DNA from: Microbispora sp. H11081
GTDB lineage: Bacteria > Actinomycetota > Actinomycetes > Streptosporangiales > Streptosporangiaceae
Direction of reading: 5' to 3'
NCBI RefSeq assembly: GCF_012999535.1
Contig: NZ_JABBWV010000009.1
Coordinates: 124,001-188,000, forward strand
DNA: 64,000 nucleotides
Shown: piece after piece, positions 1-10,594 of the stretch
Layout: the number at the start of each line of letters is the position of its first letter
Numbering within the stretch: position 1 is the stretch's first letter
Program-made: the position numbers and the translations under genes
Notes under the pieces: model-generated
The model's input: the letters and a program-made list of their open reading frames with translations, nothing else
Databases searched by the model: none
What the model was told of the DNA's origin: nothing

Positions 1-70
1 GGGCACCTGGTGCGGCTATCAGCCTAACATCACCAGCGCGCACAGCTATTCCCTGAAGGTCGAAGAAGCA

Positions 71-994
71 TCAGCGTGTCTCGGGAAACCGAACGAACGC
101 ACCAAGTGGGTCGACGTTCATTGGCTGGATGTGCCAGTCATTACCCACTTCTGGTGCGATCAAATCCTTGGTGTCCCGTGTCGTCAACGCGAGAACCGTA
201 GGACCGGCCCCCGAGACGACGGCGGGCACCCCGGCTTCGCGGAGCCGACGTACCAGTTCGGCGGTACGCGGCATCGCGGGCGCGCGGTACCCCTGGTGCA
301 GACGGTCTTCGGTGGCGGCGAGCAGGAGATCCGGTTCCGGCCTCCAGGTGAGCGCCGCGACGAGCAGAGCCGCCCGCCCCGCGTTGGCCGCCGCGTCCGA
401 ATGTGGCACGTCCTTCGGCAGCAGCCCCCGAGCCTCCTCCGTGGACAACCGGAAATCCGGGATCAACACCACCGGCCGGATGTCCTCGTGCGGACTCAGT
501 TTCACCATACTCGCCGTCCCGGACTGGTCCGTCCAGGCGATGGTGAGTCCGCCCGCGAGGCACGGCGCCACGTTGTCGGGATGCCCCTCCAGCTCTGTGG
601 CCAGCGCGAACACCTCGGTGTCCGACAGGTCGCCCGCGTCGCGCCCGCGCGCGAGCGCGCGGGCGGCGAGAATGCCCGCGCAGATCGCGGCGGACGACGA
701 GCCGAGCCCTCGCGCGTGCGGAATGCGGTTGTGGCAGCGCAGCGCGATTCCGTCCGGCTGGGCGACCCCCATGCGGTCGAACGCGGCGCGCATGGTCCTG
801 ACGACGAGGTGGCCCTCGCCCTCGTCCAGCTCACCGGCGCCCTGGCCCTCCACGGTGATCCGCACCCCGGATCCCGTCAGCTCGGCCTCGACCTCGTCGT
901 ACAGGTCGAGCGCGAGGCCGAGGCTGTCGAAGCCGGGGCCGAGGTTGGCGCTCGTCGCCGGCACGCGCACGACAACGCCACGACTGTCCGTCAA
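71..994 (-). CDS. thrB: Homoserine kinase
   Basis: Phosphorylates L-homoserine with ATP to O-phosphohomoserine, the substrate of threonine synthase, in the cytoplasm. The 307-residue protein has the usual length for the GHMP kinase family. It shows the N-terminal motif PATSANLGPGFDSLGLAL near residues 12-29 and the phosphate-binding loop ARGLGSSSAA near residue 95. The start is a TTG preceded by AGGTGAAGAA. It lies 43 nt downstream of thrC on the same strand, so the two are almost certainly one transcript. The 70 bases beyond its stop, to the window edge, show nothing recognisable. Confidence 0.95.
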   Translation of the reverse strand: MTDSRGVVVRVPATSANLGPGFDSLGLALDLYDEVEAELTGSGVRITVEGQGAGELDEGEGHLVVRTMRAAFDRMGVAQPDGIALRCHNRIPHARGLGSSSAAICAGILAARALARGRDAGDLSDTEVFALATELEGHPDNVAPCLAGGLTIAWTDQSGTASMVKLSPHEDIRPVVLIPDFRLSTEEARGLLPKDVPHSDAAANAGRAALLVAALTWRPEPDLLLAATEDRLHQGYRAPAMPRTAELVRRLREAGVPAVVSGAGPTVLALTTRDTKDLIAPEVGNDWHIQPMNVDPLGAFVRFPETR

Positions 995-1037
995 TTCTTC
1001 ACCTGAACCCTTTGATGGGCGGGAACGAGATGGCCGG

Positions 1038-2096
<1,059 letters not shown>

Positions 2097-2283
2097 CGGT
2101 CGCTCCTCCCACGCGCGCACGCGCGTGTCACCAGGGGTATCGGTCACCGAGTCTACGGCCAACCGTCTGACGTGCGGACTCCGTCGTCCACCAAATGGAC
2201 ATAGTGGGCGCCACCTTAGGGAAATGTCGCCTGGTTTCGCTAGGGTGGAGCCGCCTGTTGACCATCGCTGACAAGGACGAGGA
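2097..2283. promoter_or_regulatory. Divergent promoter region thrC / glycosyltransferase
   Basis: The spacer separates divergent genes. On the minus strand a -10-like TAGACT (2155-2150) lies about 54 nt before thrC. Between them is an alternating GC hairpin, ACGCGCG-CA-CGCGCGT (2111-2126), directly upstream of the ribosome site. On the plus strand TAGGGT near 2231 could serve the glycosyltransferase. No riboswitch fold was recognised. Assignments are from motif reading only. Confidence 0.4.
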
Positions 2284-3804
2284 TTGGCCCACCTGACGGG
2301 CGATGAGCCCCGGCCGAGGATCCGCCACAACGACTACTCTCCGCTCACTCCGCCGCCCCTCGGCGGCTGGACCCCCACGCTCAGCGCGAGTGTCGTCATC
2401 CCCGCCCACGGCGGGCAGTCCCGGCTCGACCTGACGCTGGCCGCGCTGTCCGCGCAGACCTATCCCGCGCACCTCACCGAGGTGATCGTGGTCGACGACC
2501 GCAGCGATCCGCCCCTGCGCCTGCCGGAACTGCGCCCCGAGAACACGCGGATCGTCGCGGCCCCGGACGGCGGATGGGGCGCCGGGCACGCGATGAACGC
2601 CGGGATCGCCGCGGCCGAGGGCGAGATCGTCCAGCGGCTCGACGCCGACATGGTGATCTCGCGCGAGCACCTGGAGGCGCTGTTCCGCTGGCAGCACCTC
2701 ACCGACTACGTCGTCACGATCGGCGGCAAGAAGTTCGCCGAGGAGCGCCCGCTCACCCCCGAGCAGGTGCGCGACGCCGTACGGCAGGGCTCGCCCGAGG
2801 ACCTGTTCGACCCCTCGGCGCTGGTGTCCAGCTCGACCGAGGAGACCATCCGGCGTCTCGACGGCCTGCGGGCCAGCAAGAACCCCTACCAGGTGTGCAC
2901 CGGGCCGACGGTGTCGCTGCGGCGGGCCCTGCTCGACGAGGTCCGCGGCTTCGATCCCGAGGTGGTGCGCGGCCAGGACACCGAGTTCGCCTACCGGCTC
3001 GCCCAGGCGGGGGCGGTGTTCGTCCCCGACTCCGCGGCCCGCGCCGTGCACCTCGGCCTGCCCGCGCAGCGCGGCGAGCACGGCAGGTCGATCGTCCGGC
3101 TCGTCGAGACCCACCTGGCGCACCGGGTCCCGCTCCGCCGTGACCTGCGCAAGGAGCCGGGCAGGCGCTGGCTCGTGCCGTACGTCGAGGTGGTCTTCGA
3201 CGTGACGGGGGCCGGTGAGCGGAGCGTCGTCGCGGCGGTCGACGCGGTGCTGCGCGGCGCCCTCACCGACGTCGTGGTGACGCTGACCGGTCCGTGGGGG
3301 CTGCTCGACGAAGGACGCCGATGGGCGCCGGGCACCGAGGCGTTCGACCTCGCCCTGGTGCGGGCGGCGTTCGGGCACGACACGCGGGTGCGGTTCGCGG
3401 AGCGGGCCGCGCCGACGGCGGCGCCGGTGCCCTTCCGCTACACCGCGCCCGTCGACGCCCCTCCCCCGCCCGCGCTGCTGGAGCGTGCGGTCAAGGCCAT
3501 GCTGGAGGAGCGGATCGGCCTGCTGGTCGTGCGGCTGCCCGCAGGAGGCACCGCCACCCTGGAGCGGACCGAGGCCGCCGCGCGGGCCCTCCTGCTCGCC
3601 CGGCCGGGCGAGGACCGGGCTGACGTGATCGCCCAGACGCACGGCGTACGGCACGCCGCGGCGAGCGAGTTCGACCAGAGCCCGGCGCCGGCGGCGAAAC
3701 CGGCCGTCGCCGCCGCGCCGCGGACCACTCGGCCGGCGGCGGCACCGCCACAGCCCGAGGAGGCGGAGACGCCGCGCCGCCGTGGCCTGTTCCGCCGTTC
3801 CTGA
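2284..3804 (+). CDS. Family 2 glycosyltransferase
   Basis: Predicted cytoplasmic or membrane-associated glycosyltransferase acting on a surface glycan; donor and acceptor unknown. The GT-A domain occupies about residues 30-260, with the nucleotide-binding stretch [17 protein letters not shown], an acidic VVDDRS, the metal-binding RLDADMVIS and a [14 protein letters not shown] motif. The C-terminal ~120 residues are Ala/Pro-rich and end in basic RRRGLFRRS. The TTG start at 2284 has AAGGACGAGGA just before it. It is a clear paralogue of the convergent gene at 3895-5556: both begin with R-I-R-x-N-D-Y and share the same GT core order, so a duplication is likely. Confidence 0.85.
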   Translation: MAHLTGDEPRPRIRHNDYSPLTPPPLGGWTPTLSASVVIPAHGGQSRLDLTLAALSAQTYPAHLTEVIVVDDRSDPPLRLPELRPENTRIVAAPDGGWGAGHAMNAGIAAAEGEIVQRLDADMVISREHLEALFRWQHLTDYVVTIGGKKFAEERPLTPEQVRDAVRQGSPEDLFDPSALVSSSTEETIRRLDGLRASKNPYQVCTGPTVSLRRALLDEVRGFDPEVVRGQDTEFAYRLAQAGAVFVPDSAARAVHLGLPAQRGEHGRSIVRLVETHLAHRVPLRRDLRKEPGRRWLVPYVEVVFDVTGAGERSVVAAVDAVLRGALTDVVVTLTGPWGLLDEGRRWAPGTEAFDLALVRAAFGHDTRVRFAERAAPTAAPVPFRYTAPVDAPPPPALLERAVKAMLEERIGLLVVRLPAGGTATLERTEAAARALLLARPGEDRADVIAQTHGVRHAAASEFDQSPAPAAKPAVAAAPRTTRPAAAPPQPEEAETPRRRGLFRRS

Positions 3805-3840
3805 CCGGGAGGACCGGGAAGACCGACAGGACCGGGAAGG

Positions 3841-3900
3841 CCGGGACAGGCCGGTCAGGACCGGGACAGGCCGGTCAGGACCGGGACAGGCCGGTCAGGA
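3841..3900. repeat. Three perfect 20-bp tandem repeats
   Basis: CCGGGACAGGCCGGTCAGGA occurs three times without a mismatch, preceded from about 3804 by degenerate relatives. Each unit can fold as ACCGG-gacagg-CCGGT. The array sits between two convergent paralogous glycosyltransferase genes, and its last unit supplies the stop codon of the minus-strand gene. It may act as a bidirectional terminator or mark a recombination junction. Confidence 0.9.
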
Positions 3901-5556
3901 CTTCTTGAACGTGAAGGGCCGTCTGAGGCCGCGGGCGATGCCGCGCAGACCCTGGGCGCGGCGCAGCGTGGAGACCTGCCCGCGCAGCGTCGATACCTGC
4001 CGCCGCAGGGTGCCGATCTCCCGGCGGAACTCGACGGCGGACTTGCGCCACTTCGCCGCCTCGTCCCGCCATCTCGTCACCTGGCCGCGCAGCCGCTCGA
4101 CCTCCTTCGTCAGCCGTTCGACCTCGGCCTGCGCCTCCACCCGCTTGCGGTAGGCGGTGCGGGGGTTCATATACGCCGGGGCCTCCGCGGCGGCGCGGAA
4201 ACCGTGGCTCTCGCCATCGGCCCAGTGGGTGCCGAACATCTCGTCCACGGCGTCGTCGGCGTCCTCGCCCTCGGCGACGACGAGAGCGGCGCGGGAATAC
4301 GCCTCGGTGCGCTCCAGGCGCGCGGCGATGACGCCTTCCTGCCCCTCGGACAGGAGCACGCTCACCAGCCCGAGTTCCCGTTCGCGCGCCATCCCGAGCA
4401 GTTCGCCGATGCTGTCCTCGCCCGGCACCCAGCCCGGCGGCAGACGCAGGCGGTAGGGCGAGAGGGTGTCGGACTCCGCCGTGGCGAGCCGTACGCGGCC
4501 CTCGTGGGTGTAGTGGGCGCGCAGCAGCACGAGGTCGAGGCGCGGGTCATTGAGTGGCGCGCGCTGCTCGGGCGCGAGCTCGTCCCACGGACCGGTCAGC
4601 ACGACGGCGAGGTCGGTCACCGTGCCGGCCAGCGCGCCGTCCACCGTCGCCCTGACGTCGTCGTACGACCCCGCGGTGGCGTCCACGAGGACCTCCACCT
4701 GCGGCACCTTCCACTGGCGGGCGGGGTGGGTGCGCAGCCACCGGTAGCCGGGGACGCGGTCGGTGACCAGGGCGTGGCTCACGCGGCTGATCGGCCCGCT
4801 GTCGCGCATGCGCATCGAAGGACCGAGGTGATAGGCCCTGGCCTGCGGGTCGGGGATGAAGACGGCGCCCGCCTGCGCGAGCCGGTAGCCCATCTCGGTG
4901 TCCTGACCGAGGATCATGTCGGGGTCCATCGCCCCGGCCCGCTCGAACAGCAGCGCGGAGACCGACGACGCGCCGCCGATGTGGATGCTGAACGGCCGGG
5001 GCGAGCGGGTCAGGCCCTCCGACCGCCGCACCAGGTCCTCGATCCACGCGTGCGGCTCCGCGGGCTCGAAGAGCTTCGCCAGTTCGCCGACGCCCGCGAC
5101 GTCCGCGGGATCGGGCAGCGGGACGGTGGTGAAGCGCAGGTAGGAGGTGACCGACAGGTAGGGCGCGAGGTGGTGCCAGCGCATGTGCGCCTCCACCTCT
5201 TCCGGCTCGGGGACGACGTCGGAGTCCATCCAGTGGATGACGTCGCCCGTCGCGGCGGCCAGCCCGGTGTTGCGGGCCCTGGCCCGGCCCGGCGTCTCGC
5301 AGACCAGCAGCCGCGTGTGGCGCGGCCGGATCTCCGGGAGGCGCAGGGGCGGCTCGCTGCCGTTGTCGACCACGATGACTTCGAGCAGGTCGGCCGGGTA
5401 CGTCTGCCTGGACAGCCCGGCGAGCGTGAGGTCGAGCTTGGCCTGGTCGGCGTACGCGGGGATCACCACGCTGACGCGCAGGCGGGGCGTCCACGACGAC
5501 CCTAGGGCGGGCGGCTGGAGGACGGTGTAGTCGTTTCCCCTGATACGTGGCGTCAT
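3895..5556 (-). CDS. Family 2 glycosyltransferase with C-terminal coiled coil
   Basis: The 553-residue protein is a paralogue of the gene at 2284-3804, with GT-A core SVVIPAYADQAKLDLTL, VVDNGSEPPLRLPE, HWMDSDVVPE and GQDTEMGYRLAQAG. Residues ~470-540 form a long heptad-rich coiled coil (repeated EVERLRGQV, LRRQVSTLRGQV patterns), which is uncommon for this family and suggests oligomerisation or a scaffold. The frame extends to 6492, but the ATG at 5556 overlaps the TGA of the upstream gene (ATGA, 5556-5553), indicating translational coupling. The substrate is unknown. Confidence 0.85.
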   Translation of the reverse strand: MTPRIRGNDYTVLQPPALGSSWTPRLRVSVVIPAYADQAKLDLTLAGLSRQTYPADLLEVIVVDNGSEPPLRLPEIRPRHTRLLVCETPGRARARNTGLAAATGDVIHWMDSDVVPEPEEVEAHMRWHHLAPYLSVTSYLRFTTVPLPDPADVAGVGELAKLFEPAEPHAWIEDLVRRSEGLTRSPRPFSIHIGGASSVSALLFERAGAMDPDMILGQDTEMGYRLAQAGAVFIPDPQARAYHLGPSMRMRDSGPISRVSHALVTDRVPGYRWLRTHPARQWKVPQVEVLVDATAGSYDDVRATVDGALAGTVTDLAVVLTGPWDELAPEQRAPLNDPRLDLVLLRAHYTHEGRVRLATAESDTLSPYRLRLPPGWVPGEDSIGELLGMARERELGLVSVLLSEGQEGVIAARLERTEAYSRAALVVAEGEDADDAVDEMFGTHWADGESHGFRAAAEAPAYMNPRTAYRKRVEAQAEVERLTKEVERLRGQVTRWRDEAAKWRKSAVEFRREIGTLRRQVSTLRGQVSTLRRAQGLRGIARGLRRPFTFKKS

Positions 5557-6668
5557 GGTGATTCCAGCATCACACTCGGGCGAAAGCCGCGCCATTGGTT
5601 CGTCGCGACTCGCAGAAAGTGGGCAAGAGGAAGGTTCCAGGTGTGGTCGGCGCTGAGGGACCGCCGCAGCACATAGCCCAGACCATGAGTGCGGTAGATC
5701 CGGCCGCCGGCCGCCTCCACCGCGCGCAGGAGGTGCGCGTCCTCCCCGCGGCTCACCGGCCCGAAACCGCCGACCTCCTCGAAGAGGTCGCGTCCGACCA
5801 GGATCGTGCCGCCCGCGACGTGATCGGCCCACATCTCGCTGCCGTAGTCCAGGCGGCGGATCGTGGCGTGGAGCGGCTGGAGGTAGAAGAACTCCGGCGC
5901 GGTCCCGACCAGCTCCGCCCCCGAGTAGGCCATCGCCAGCAGCAGGTCGGCGAGGTGCTCGGGGCCGTACCAGTCGTCGTCGTCCCACTTGGCGACGATG
6001 CCGGTGGACGCCCGCGCCGCCGCCTGGTTGAGCACGGTCCCGAGCGGCGCGCCCGGCTCGGCCTCGATCACCGTGACGGGGCGGGGGAACTCCTCGACGG
6101 CCTGCCGTACCCGCTCGGCGGGGAAGCCGTGCAGCGCGACGACGACCTCGATGTCCACCCCGCGCTGGCGGGCGAGCTGCCGCAGCGCGTCGCCGACGTA
6201 GTGGGGCCGTCTCGTGGCCATGACGACGGTCACCGGGGCGAGGCCCGTGCCGACGCCCGCGGCCCGCAGCGCGTGCCTGCGCAGGCGCACGCTGTGCTCC
6301 TCCCTGCGCAGGTCGACGACCGACTCGGGCCTGCGGTCGTCGTCCTCGGGGGTCCAAGCGGCGGTCAGGCGGGCGAGCACGGGATCGGCCTCGCGCACCC
6401 ACCCCGGCGGGTCTTCGCATGTCAGCGGCACTCCCGCGGCGGCCAGCCCGGCCACCGTGCCGAACGCCCCTGCGGCGGGCTCGGCCGGCCACTCCACCCG
6501 CAGCCCGCGCAGCGGCCGGAGGGGGGCGACGTCGCCGTCCTGGAGCGGGGCGGCCAGCGGCCGGTCACCCACCGTCCACCGGCCGCCGCTCCAGGACAGC
6601 GTGCCGGTCTCCTCGGTGGGACGGCGCGTGAAGCCGTACGGCGAGCACATGTCCGTCGTCACCGTCAC
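5553..6668 (-). CDS. Family 2 glycosyltransferase
   Basis: The 371-residue protein has an unrecognised N-terminal ~140 residues, then a GT-A domain beginning VTVVMATRRPHYVGDAL and including the acidic metal site KWDDDDWYGPEHL near residue 225 and the acceptor-side motif SRGEDAHLLRAV. The GTG start at 6668 is preceded by GGGAGGAACGCC. It is translationally coupled to the downstream coiled-coil glycosyltransferase through an ATGA overlap, so the two probably act on the same glycan. Confidence 0.82.
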   Translation of the reverse strand: MTVTTDMCSPYGFTRRPTEETGTLSWSGGRWTVGDRPLAAPLQDGDVAPLRPLRGLRVEWPAEPAAGAFGTVAGLAAAGVPLTCEDPPGWVREADPVLARLTAAWTPEDDDRRPESVVDLRREEHSVRLRRHALRAAGVGTGLAPVTVVMATRRPHYVGDALRQLARQRGVDIEVVVALHGFPAERVRQAVEEFPRPVTVIEAEPGAPLGTVLNQAAARASTGIVAKWDDDDWYGPEHLADLLLAMAYSGAELVGTAPEFFYLQPLHATIRRLDYGSEMWADHVAGGTILVGRDLFEEVGGFGPVSRGEDAHLLRAVEAAGGRIYRTHGLGYVLRRSLSADHTWNLPLAHFLRVATNQWRGFRPSVMLESP

Positions 6669-6779
6669 GGCGTTCCTCCCGCGCGTCCGTTTTCAAGGCT
6701 ATGGACTTCTATCAGCCGAACCTTGTGGATTCCTGTGACCACCGCGGGTCAACCCGAGCCTTCGGAGATCCGGCGGGGA

Positions 6780-7655
6780 TCACATGTCTTCTGGGACGGG
6801 CCACACCCGTCCTCCGACGATGTCGCCCAGCCTCTTCACGTCGATCTTCTTGGCCTTCCGCTCCTTGGCCACCCAGTCGATGAAGGCGTTGAACTCCTTG
6901 GGCGACGTCGCGTACCTGTCCCGGGGGTTGTCCTTGATCTCGTGGAACACGAAGACCACCAGGCCGCGGCCGCCCTGGCGCTGGGCGCGGGTGACGAACT
7001 CCCGCAGCGTGCGTGCCGTACGCGGCAGGCCGGTCTGGCTGGTGGCGCGCACGTCGGCGAGATCCGCGGGCGGGATCTTCTCGGTGACGGGACAGGATCG
7101 GCAACTGTCGGGCCGGTGCAGGCCGTTGATCCCGCGCGCGGTCGTGTAGCCGCACCGCATCGCCAGCAGCTTGGTCGCGTCGCTGTAGTCACCGAACGGG
7201 TAGGCGAACGACCGCACGGCGAAGCCCAGCTTCAGCAGCGCCCGCCTGTCGTCGCAGATCTCCCTCTGCTGCACGGCCTCGAACTCCTCCGACAGGTACG
7301 GATGAGTGAGGGTGTGGCCGCCGATCTCGTGGCCCTCGCGGGCGATGGCGCGCAGCGCGGCGACGCTCAGGTGACCGCTGGTGCCGAGGCGCCCGCTGTT
7401 GACGTAGAAAGTGCCCTTCAGGCCGCGCTTTCGCAGCGTCCTGGCGGCGGCGAGGTGGTCGGCGGTGCCGTCGTCGAAGGTGAGGATCACGGTCGGCACC
7501 CTGGCCGCGCGCGCCTCACGTTGCGCGGTCTGGGCGGAGGCCGCATGCGCGGAGACGCTCTCGCCGGCCGTTCCGGCGGCCGGATTCTGGAGCCCCGCGA
7601 CCGACGCCGCGGCGACGAGACAGAGCGGTACGAGTCTCTTCACCGTAAGTCGCAT
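6780..7655 (-). CDS. Secreted polysaccharide deacetylase (NodB fold)
   Basis: Carbohydrate esterase family 4 type enzyme that removes acetyl groups from amino sugars in extracellular or wall polysaccharide. The N-terminus MRLTVKRLVPLCLVAAASVAG is a clear signal peptide. The metal and base motif TFDDGTADH lies near residue 59 and the zinc-binding H-x3-H in GHTLTHPYL near residue 115. The 291-residue length is normal. An AAGG element precedes the ATG. It lies among glycosyltransferase genes on the same strand, which supports a surface-glycan tailoring role. Confidence 0.88.
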   Translation of the reverse strand: MRLTVKRLVPLCLVAAASVAGLQNPAAGTAGESVSAHAASAQTAQREARAARVPTVILTFDDGTADHLAAARTLRKRGLKGTFYVNSGRLGTSGHLSVAALRAIAREGHEIGGHTLTHPYLSEEFEAVQQREICDDRRALLKLGFAVRSFAYPFGDYSDATKLLAMRCGYTTARGINGLHRPDSCRSCPVTEKIPPADLADVRATSQTGLPRTARTLREFVTRAQRQGGRGLVVFVFHEIKDNPRDRYATSPKEFNAFIDWVAKERKAKKIDVKRLGDIVGGRVWPVPEDM

Positions 7656-7666
7656 AGAGGAAAACC

Positions 7667-9151
7667 TTACTTGCTGTTGGGAGGAACTTTGCCGTCAGGT
7701 GTTGCGATGGGGCGTTGGAACAGCGCGACCGTGAGGCCCGGCAGTTCCGCGGAGTGCCAGGCCGTCGCGAGGCGGTATCCGGCGGCGCGCACGGCGGCCA
7801 CCCGGGGGATCTTCTTGCCGGTCAGGCCGGCCTGCTTGGTCCCGCGCCAGACCACCCAGACGCGGCGGCGTCCGTCGAGGGCCTCGGCGAGGTCGGCGCG
7901 CTCGGCGAACTCGAAGGCCGGGCCCCGCCCCCTGAGCAGCACGTCGTCGGGCAGGTCCGCGCGACCGTAGTAGACGAACCCGGAGCGCAGCCGGCTCTGG
8001 CCGTACACGATGGCGTCGCCTGGCCGTTGCCGCGCCTGGATCACGCCGACCGCGGCGGGGAAGTCGTCGTAGTGGCCGTTGCGCTGCCGGTAGTCGGCCT
8101 GCGCGGGAAGCCCCAGCAGCGCGACCGCCAGGACGACGGGCACGGCGACCAGCACGGCGGGACGGGCGGCCCGGCGGACGGACGCCAGGGCCACCGCCCC
8201 GCCGAGCGCCAGCGCGGGCGCCGCGACGAACACGTAGCGGTCCACGTACGCCGGGGTCACCAGCATGTCGACGGCGAGCAGCAGCACCGGCGGGAGGACG
8301 AGCCAGCCCGCGGCGAGCGCCCCCCAGGGGACTGACCTGCGCAGCAGGATCACCACCCCCACGACGGCGAGCGCGAACAGCGCGGGCCCGGCGAGTTCTG
8401 AGCCCGCCGCGTGCTTGGGGAACTTGAGCAGCACGTCGGGCCCGTGCGGCTGGATCCAGCTGATCGCGTGGCGCTCGCCCCAGCCCACCAGGGCGAGGAC
8501 CGCGACCGGGACGCAGCCCACGGCCGTCGCGGGGACGATCCTGGTCAGGAACGTCCGGCGGGGCAGGGCGAGCAGGGCGGCGAGCAACTGGGCCGGGAGC
8601 ACCAGGACGGAGAACAGGTGCGTGCAGCCGAGCAGGGCCACGGACACCGCGTACCAACGGACGCGGGACCCGGTGGGCGCCTCGGCCACGCGGTGCAACG
8701 CCCAGGCGGACACGACGGCCGCCGCCGCCGCGAACGCGTACGGCCTGGCGTTCGCGCCGTGGTAGGACACCGACGGCAGGACGGCGAACAGCGCCGCGGC
8801 CAGCACCCCCGCGCGCGGGCCGGCCAGCCTGCGGCCGAGATCGGCCAGGAAACCGGCCGCCACACCGGCGGCCAAGGCCGAGGGCAGGCGCAGCCACCAC
8901 TCGGCCTCCCCAAGGAACGACCACACGTGGACGAGCAGGTAGTAGGGCAGGAAATGGCCGTCGATGTGCCGCGTCAACTCCAGCAGGCCGCTCAGCGGCC
9001 GGGCCACCGCGGCGCTGTAGGTGGCCACCTCGTCGCCGGACAGCGACGCAGTGGTGCCGGAGATGGCGACGCAGGCGGTCAGCAGGCCCGCGAGCAACGG
9101 CGTCCAGCGGGGCCAGTCCTTCGCTTCCGCGTCCGTCCTCCGGCCGGACAT
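7667..9151 (-). CDS. ArnT/PMT-like membrane glycosyltransferase
   Basis: Polytopic membrane protein of about 494 residues with roughly ten hydrophobic segments. It is likely a lipid-linked-sugar glycosyltransferase of the GT39/GT83 superfamily acting on the outer face of the membrane. The first extracytoplasmic loop has the expected acidic motif (LSGDEVATYSAAVARPLSG), and later SALAAGVAAGFLADLGRRLAGPRAG matches the family's TM2-3 pattern. I chose the ATG at 9151 (MSGRRTD), preceded by GGCGAGG; a GTG at 9199 would add 16 residues. The substrate is unknown. Confidence 0.75.
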   Translation of the reverse strand: MSGRRTDAEAKDWPRWTPLLAGLLTACVAISGTTASLSGDEVATYSAAVARPLSGLLELTRHIDGHFLPYYLLVHVWSFLGEAEWWLRLPSALAAGVAAGFLADLGRRLAGPRAGVLAAALFAVLPSVSYHGANARPYAFAAAAAVVSAWALHRVAEAPTGSRVRWYAVSVALLGCTHLFSVLVLPAQLLAALLALPRRTFLTRIVPATAVGCVPVAVLALVGWGERHAISWIQPHGPDVLLKFPKHAAGSELAGPALFALAVVGVVILLRRSVPWGALAAGWLVLPPVLLLAVDMLVTPAYVDRYVFVAAPALALGGAVALASVRRAARPAVLVAVPVVLAVALLGLPAQADYRQRNGHYDDFPAAVGVIQARQRPGDAIVYGQSRLRSGFVYYGRADLPDDVLLRGRGPAFEFAERADLAEALDGRRRVWVVWRGTKQAGLTGKKIPRVAAVRAAGYRLATAWHSAELPGLTVALFQRPIATPDGKVPPNSK

Positions 9152-9343
9152 CCGGACAGCCTCGCCCGTAACCACACTTCCCCCCACCGACGCGACCACT
9201 TGGGTGACTCTAGGCAGGGCTCGCGGGAACGACGCGCGTATTGATCGCGGACGTTATCGGATCGAGCCCTCGCCTCCATCGGCGCGCGCCGCGCGCCGAT
9301 GCGCTTCACCGTACGCAGCCCTCGCGGAAGGACACGAGCCGGG

Positions 9344-9534
9344 CCTTTTCCAGCGACGAGGGCCTGGTCGAGTTGCGCCGGGGCCGCGCGGCGACGATCA
9401 CCGACCTCGCCGCCGAGCGCGGTCTGCTACGCCTACGCGAGGCGGCCGAGGAGTTCGCGGGGGCGGTCCGCAGGCTCGGGACCTCCGAGGAGGAGGCGCT
9501 GGAGGCGGTCAGGAAGGCGCTGGCGGAGCGCTGA
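9344..9534 (+). pseudogene. GntR/YtrA-type regulator remnant
   Basis: The readable C-terminal piece DEGLVELRRGRAATI resembles the end of a GntR winged-helix domain (typically DEGLLEFRRGRGI). It is followed by the short helical tail expected of small YtrA-type regulators (AAEEFAGAVRRLG, EEALEAVRKAL). The helix-turn-helix that should precede it is absent in every frame upstream, where the sequence lacks similarity. An open frame starting at 9241 runs through it, but its first ~30 residues look arbitrary. Most likely a decayed gene; the homology call is by eye. Confidence 0.45.
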
Positions 9535-9571
9535 CCCCCCGCCCCTCGCCCGGCATCGGTCCTCGTACGGG

Positions 9572-10594
9572 TCAGGCGGCTTCCCCGTCCAGGGGGCGGC
9601 GGCGGAACCGGCGCAGGTTCACGACCAGGAGGACCATGGCCGCGAGGCCCGCGACGGCGACGGCGACCAGGACAGGCACGCTCGGGTCGGTCCTCGCCGC
9701 CCGTTCACCCGCCGTGGGGAAGGTGATCGTGCCGGTCGCCGTACGGGTGACGAGGCCGCTGCGCAGGGTGAGCCGGAACCGCCAGGGCCCCGCGGGCAGG
9801 TCGCGGCCAAGCGGCACGGCCACCTGGCCGTGTCCGCCGGGAGGCAGCGTGGCGATGCGGGTTCCGCGGAAGGGCCCGGCGCTGAGCGCGCTCGGCCCGT
9901 CCGACAGTCGCACCTCACCCTCCAGGTCGACGGCGCGCTCCCCCGTGTTGCCGACCTCGGCCACCAGCCGCGGCTGTCCGTCCTCGGTGCGCCCGGCGGT
10001 CACCTCGCCGATCCGGAAGCGCGTCGGCGGTTCACCGCCCGGGCCCACGTCGAGATAGGTGCGGATGCCCACCCGGTTGACCAGCGCCACGTTGCCCGCA
10101 GGGCCCGGCGAGGCCGAGGAGATCTCCGCCCAGATGACGGCGTACCGCTCGCCCTTGACGGCCGCGGCCGGCACCGCGACGGTGGCCGTCACCGGGACGC
10201 GGCCGTGCGGCGGCAGGTCCACCGCCGACCGGTCGAGCGTGATCCAGGAGGTCAGCTCGTTGGCGGTGCGGGCGGGGGCGAAGGTGAACCCCGCGTCGCC
10301 CACCCGGGCCGCGGCGGGGTACAGGCTCACGTGCTGCCGCCGCGACGACGTGCTGAAGACCTCGAGACGCCGGGTGAAGGTGGTGCCCGGGTTCACGTGG
10401 TCGACGATGAACGCGTAGGAGCGGGGGTCGTCCAGGCGGTTCTCCGGAATCTCAAGCAGGCGGATGCCGAACCTGCCGGGGCGGCGCGCGTCGCCGTCGG
10501 CCGCCGCCGGCACGACGGCCGCTGCGTGGGCGACGGCCGCGGCGATCGCGAGCAGGCCGGCGGCGATGATCCTGCGGGCTGAGCGGTCAGGCAA
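9572..10594 (-). CDS. DUF916-like (WxL-interacting) membrane-anchored surface protein
   Basis: The 340-residue protein has a signal peptide (residues ~8-35), an immunoglobulin-like N-terminal domain (IRLLEIPENRLDDPRSYAF ... VNPGTTFTRRLEVF), a second beta-rich domain (~190-290), a C-terminal transmembrane helix (PVLVAVAVAGLAAMVLLVV) and a basic tail. This matches the layout of DUF916/DUF3324 WxL-interacting proteins of Gram-positive bacteria. The TTG start at 10594 overlaps the stop of the upstream WxL-like gene by 8 nt, so the pair is translationally coupled. Homology is inferred from architecture, not from a search. Confidence 0.65.
   Translation of the reverse strand: MPDRSARRIIAAGLLAIAAAVAHAAAVVPAAADGDARRPGRFGIRLLEIPENRLDDPRSYAFIVDHVNPGTTFTRRLEVFSTSSRRQHVSLYPAAARVGDAGFTFAPARTANELTSWITLDRSAVDLPPHGRVPVTATVAVPAAAVKGERYAVIWAEISSASPGPAGNVALVNRVGIRTYLDVGPGGEPPTRFRIGEVTAGRTEDGQPRLVAEVGNTGERAVDLEGEVRLSDGPSALSAGPFRGTRIATLPPGGHGQVAVPLGRDLPAGPWRFRLTLRSGLVTRTATGTITFPTAGERAARTDPSVPVLVAVAVAGLAAMVLLVVNLRRFRRRPLDGEAA

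Noticed and set aside
2097-2283. Amino-acid riboswitch or T-box before thrC
   Set aside because: The leader has only a short GC hairpin; no T-box, lysine or SAM riboswitch core could be recognised.
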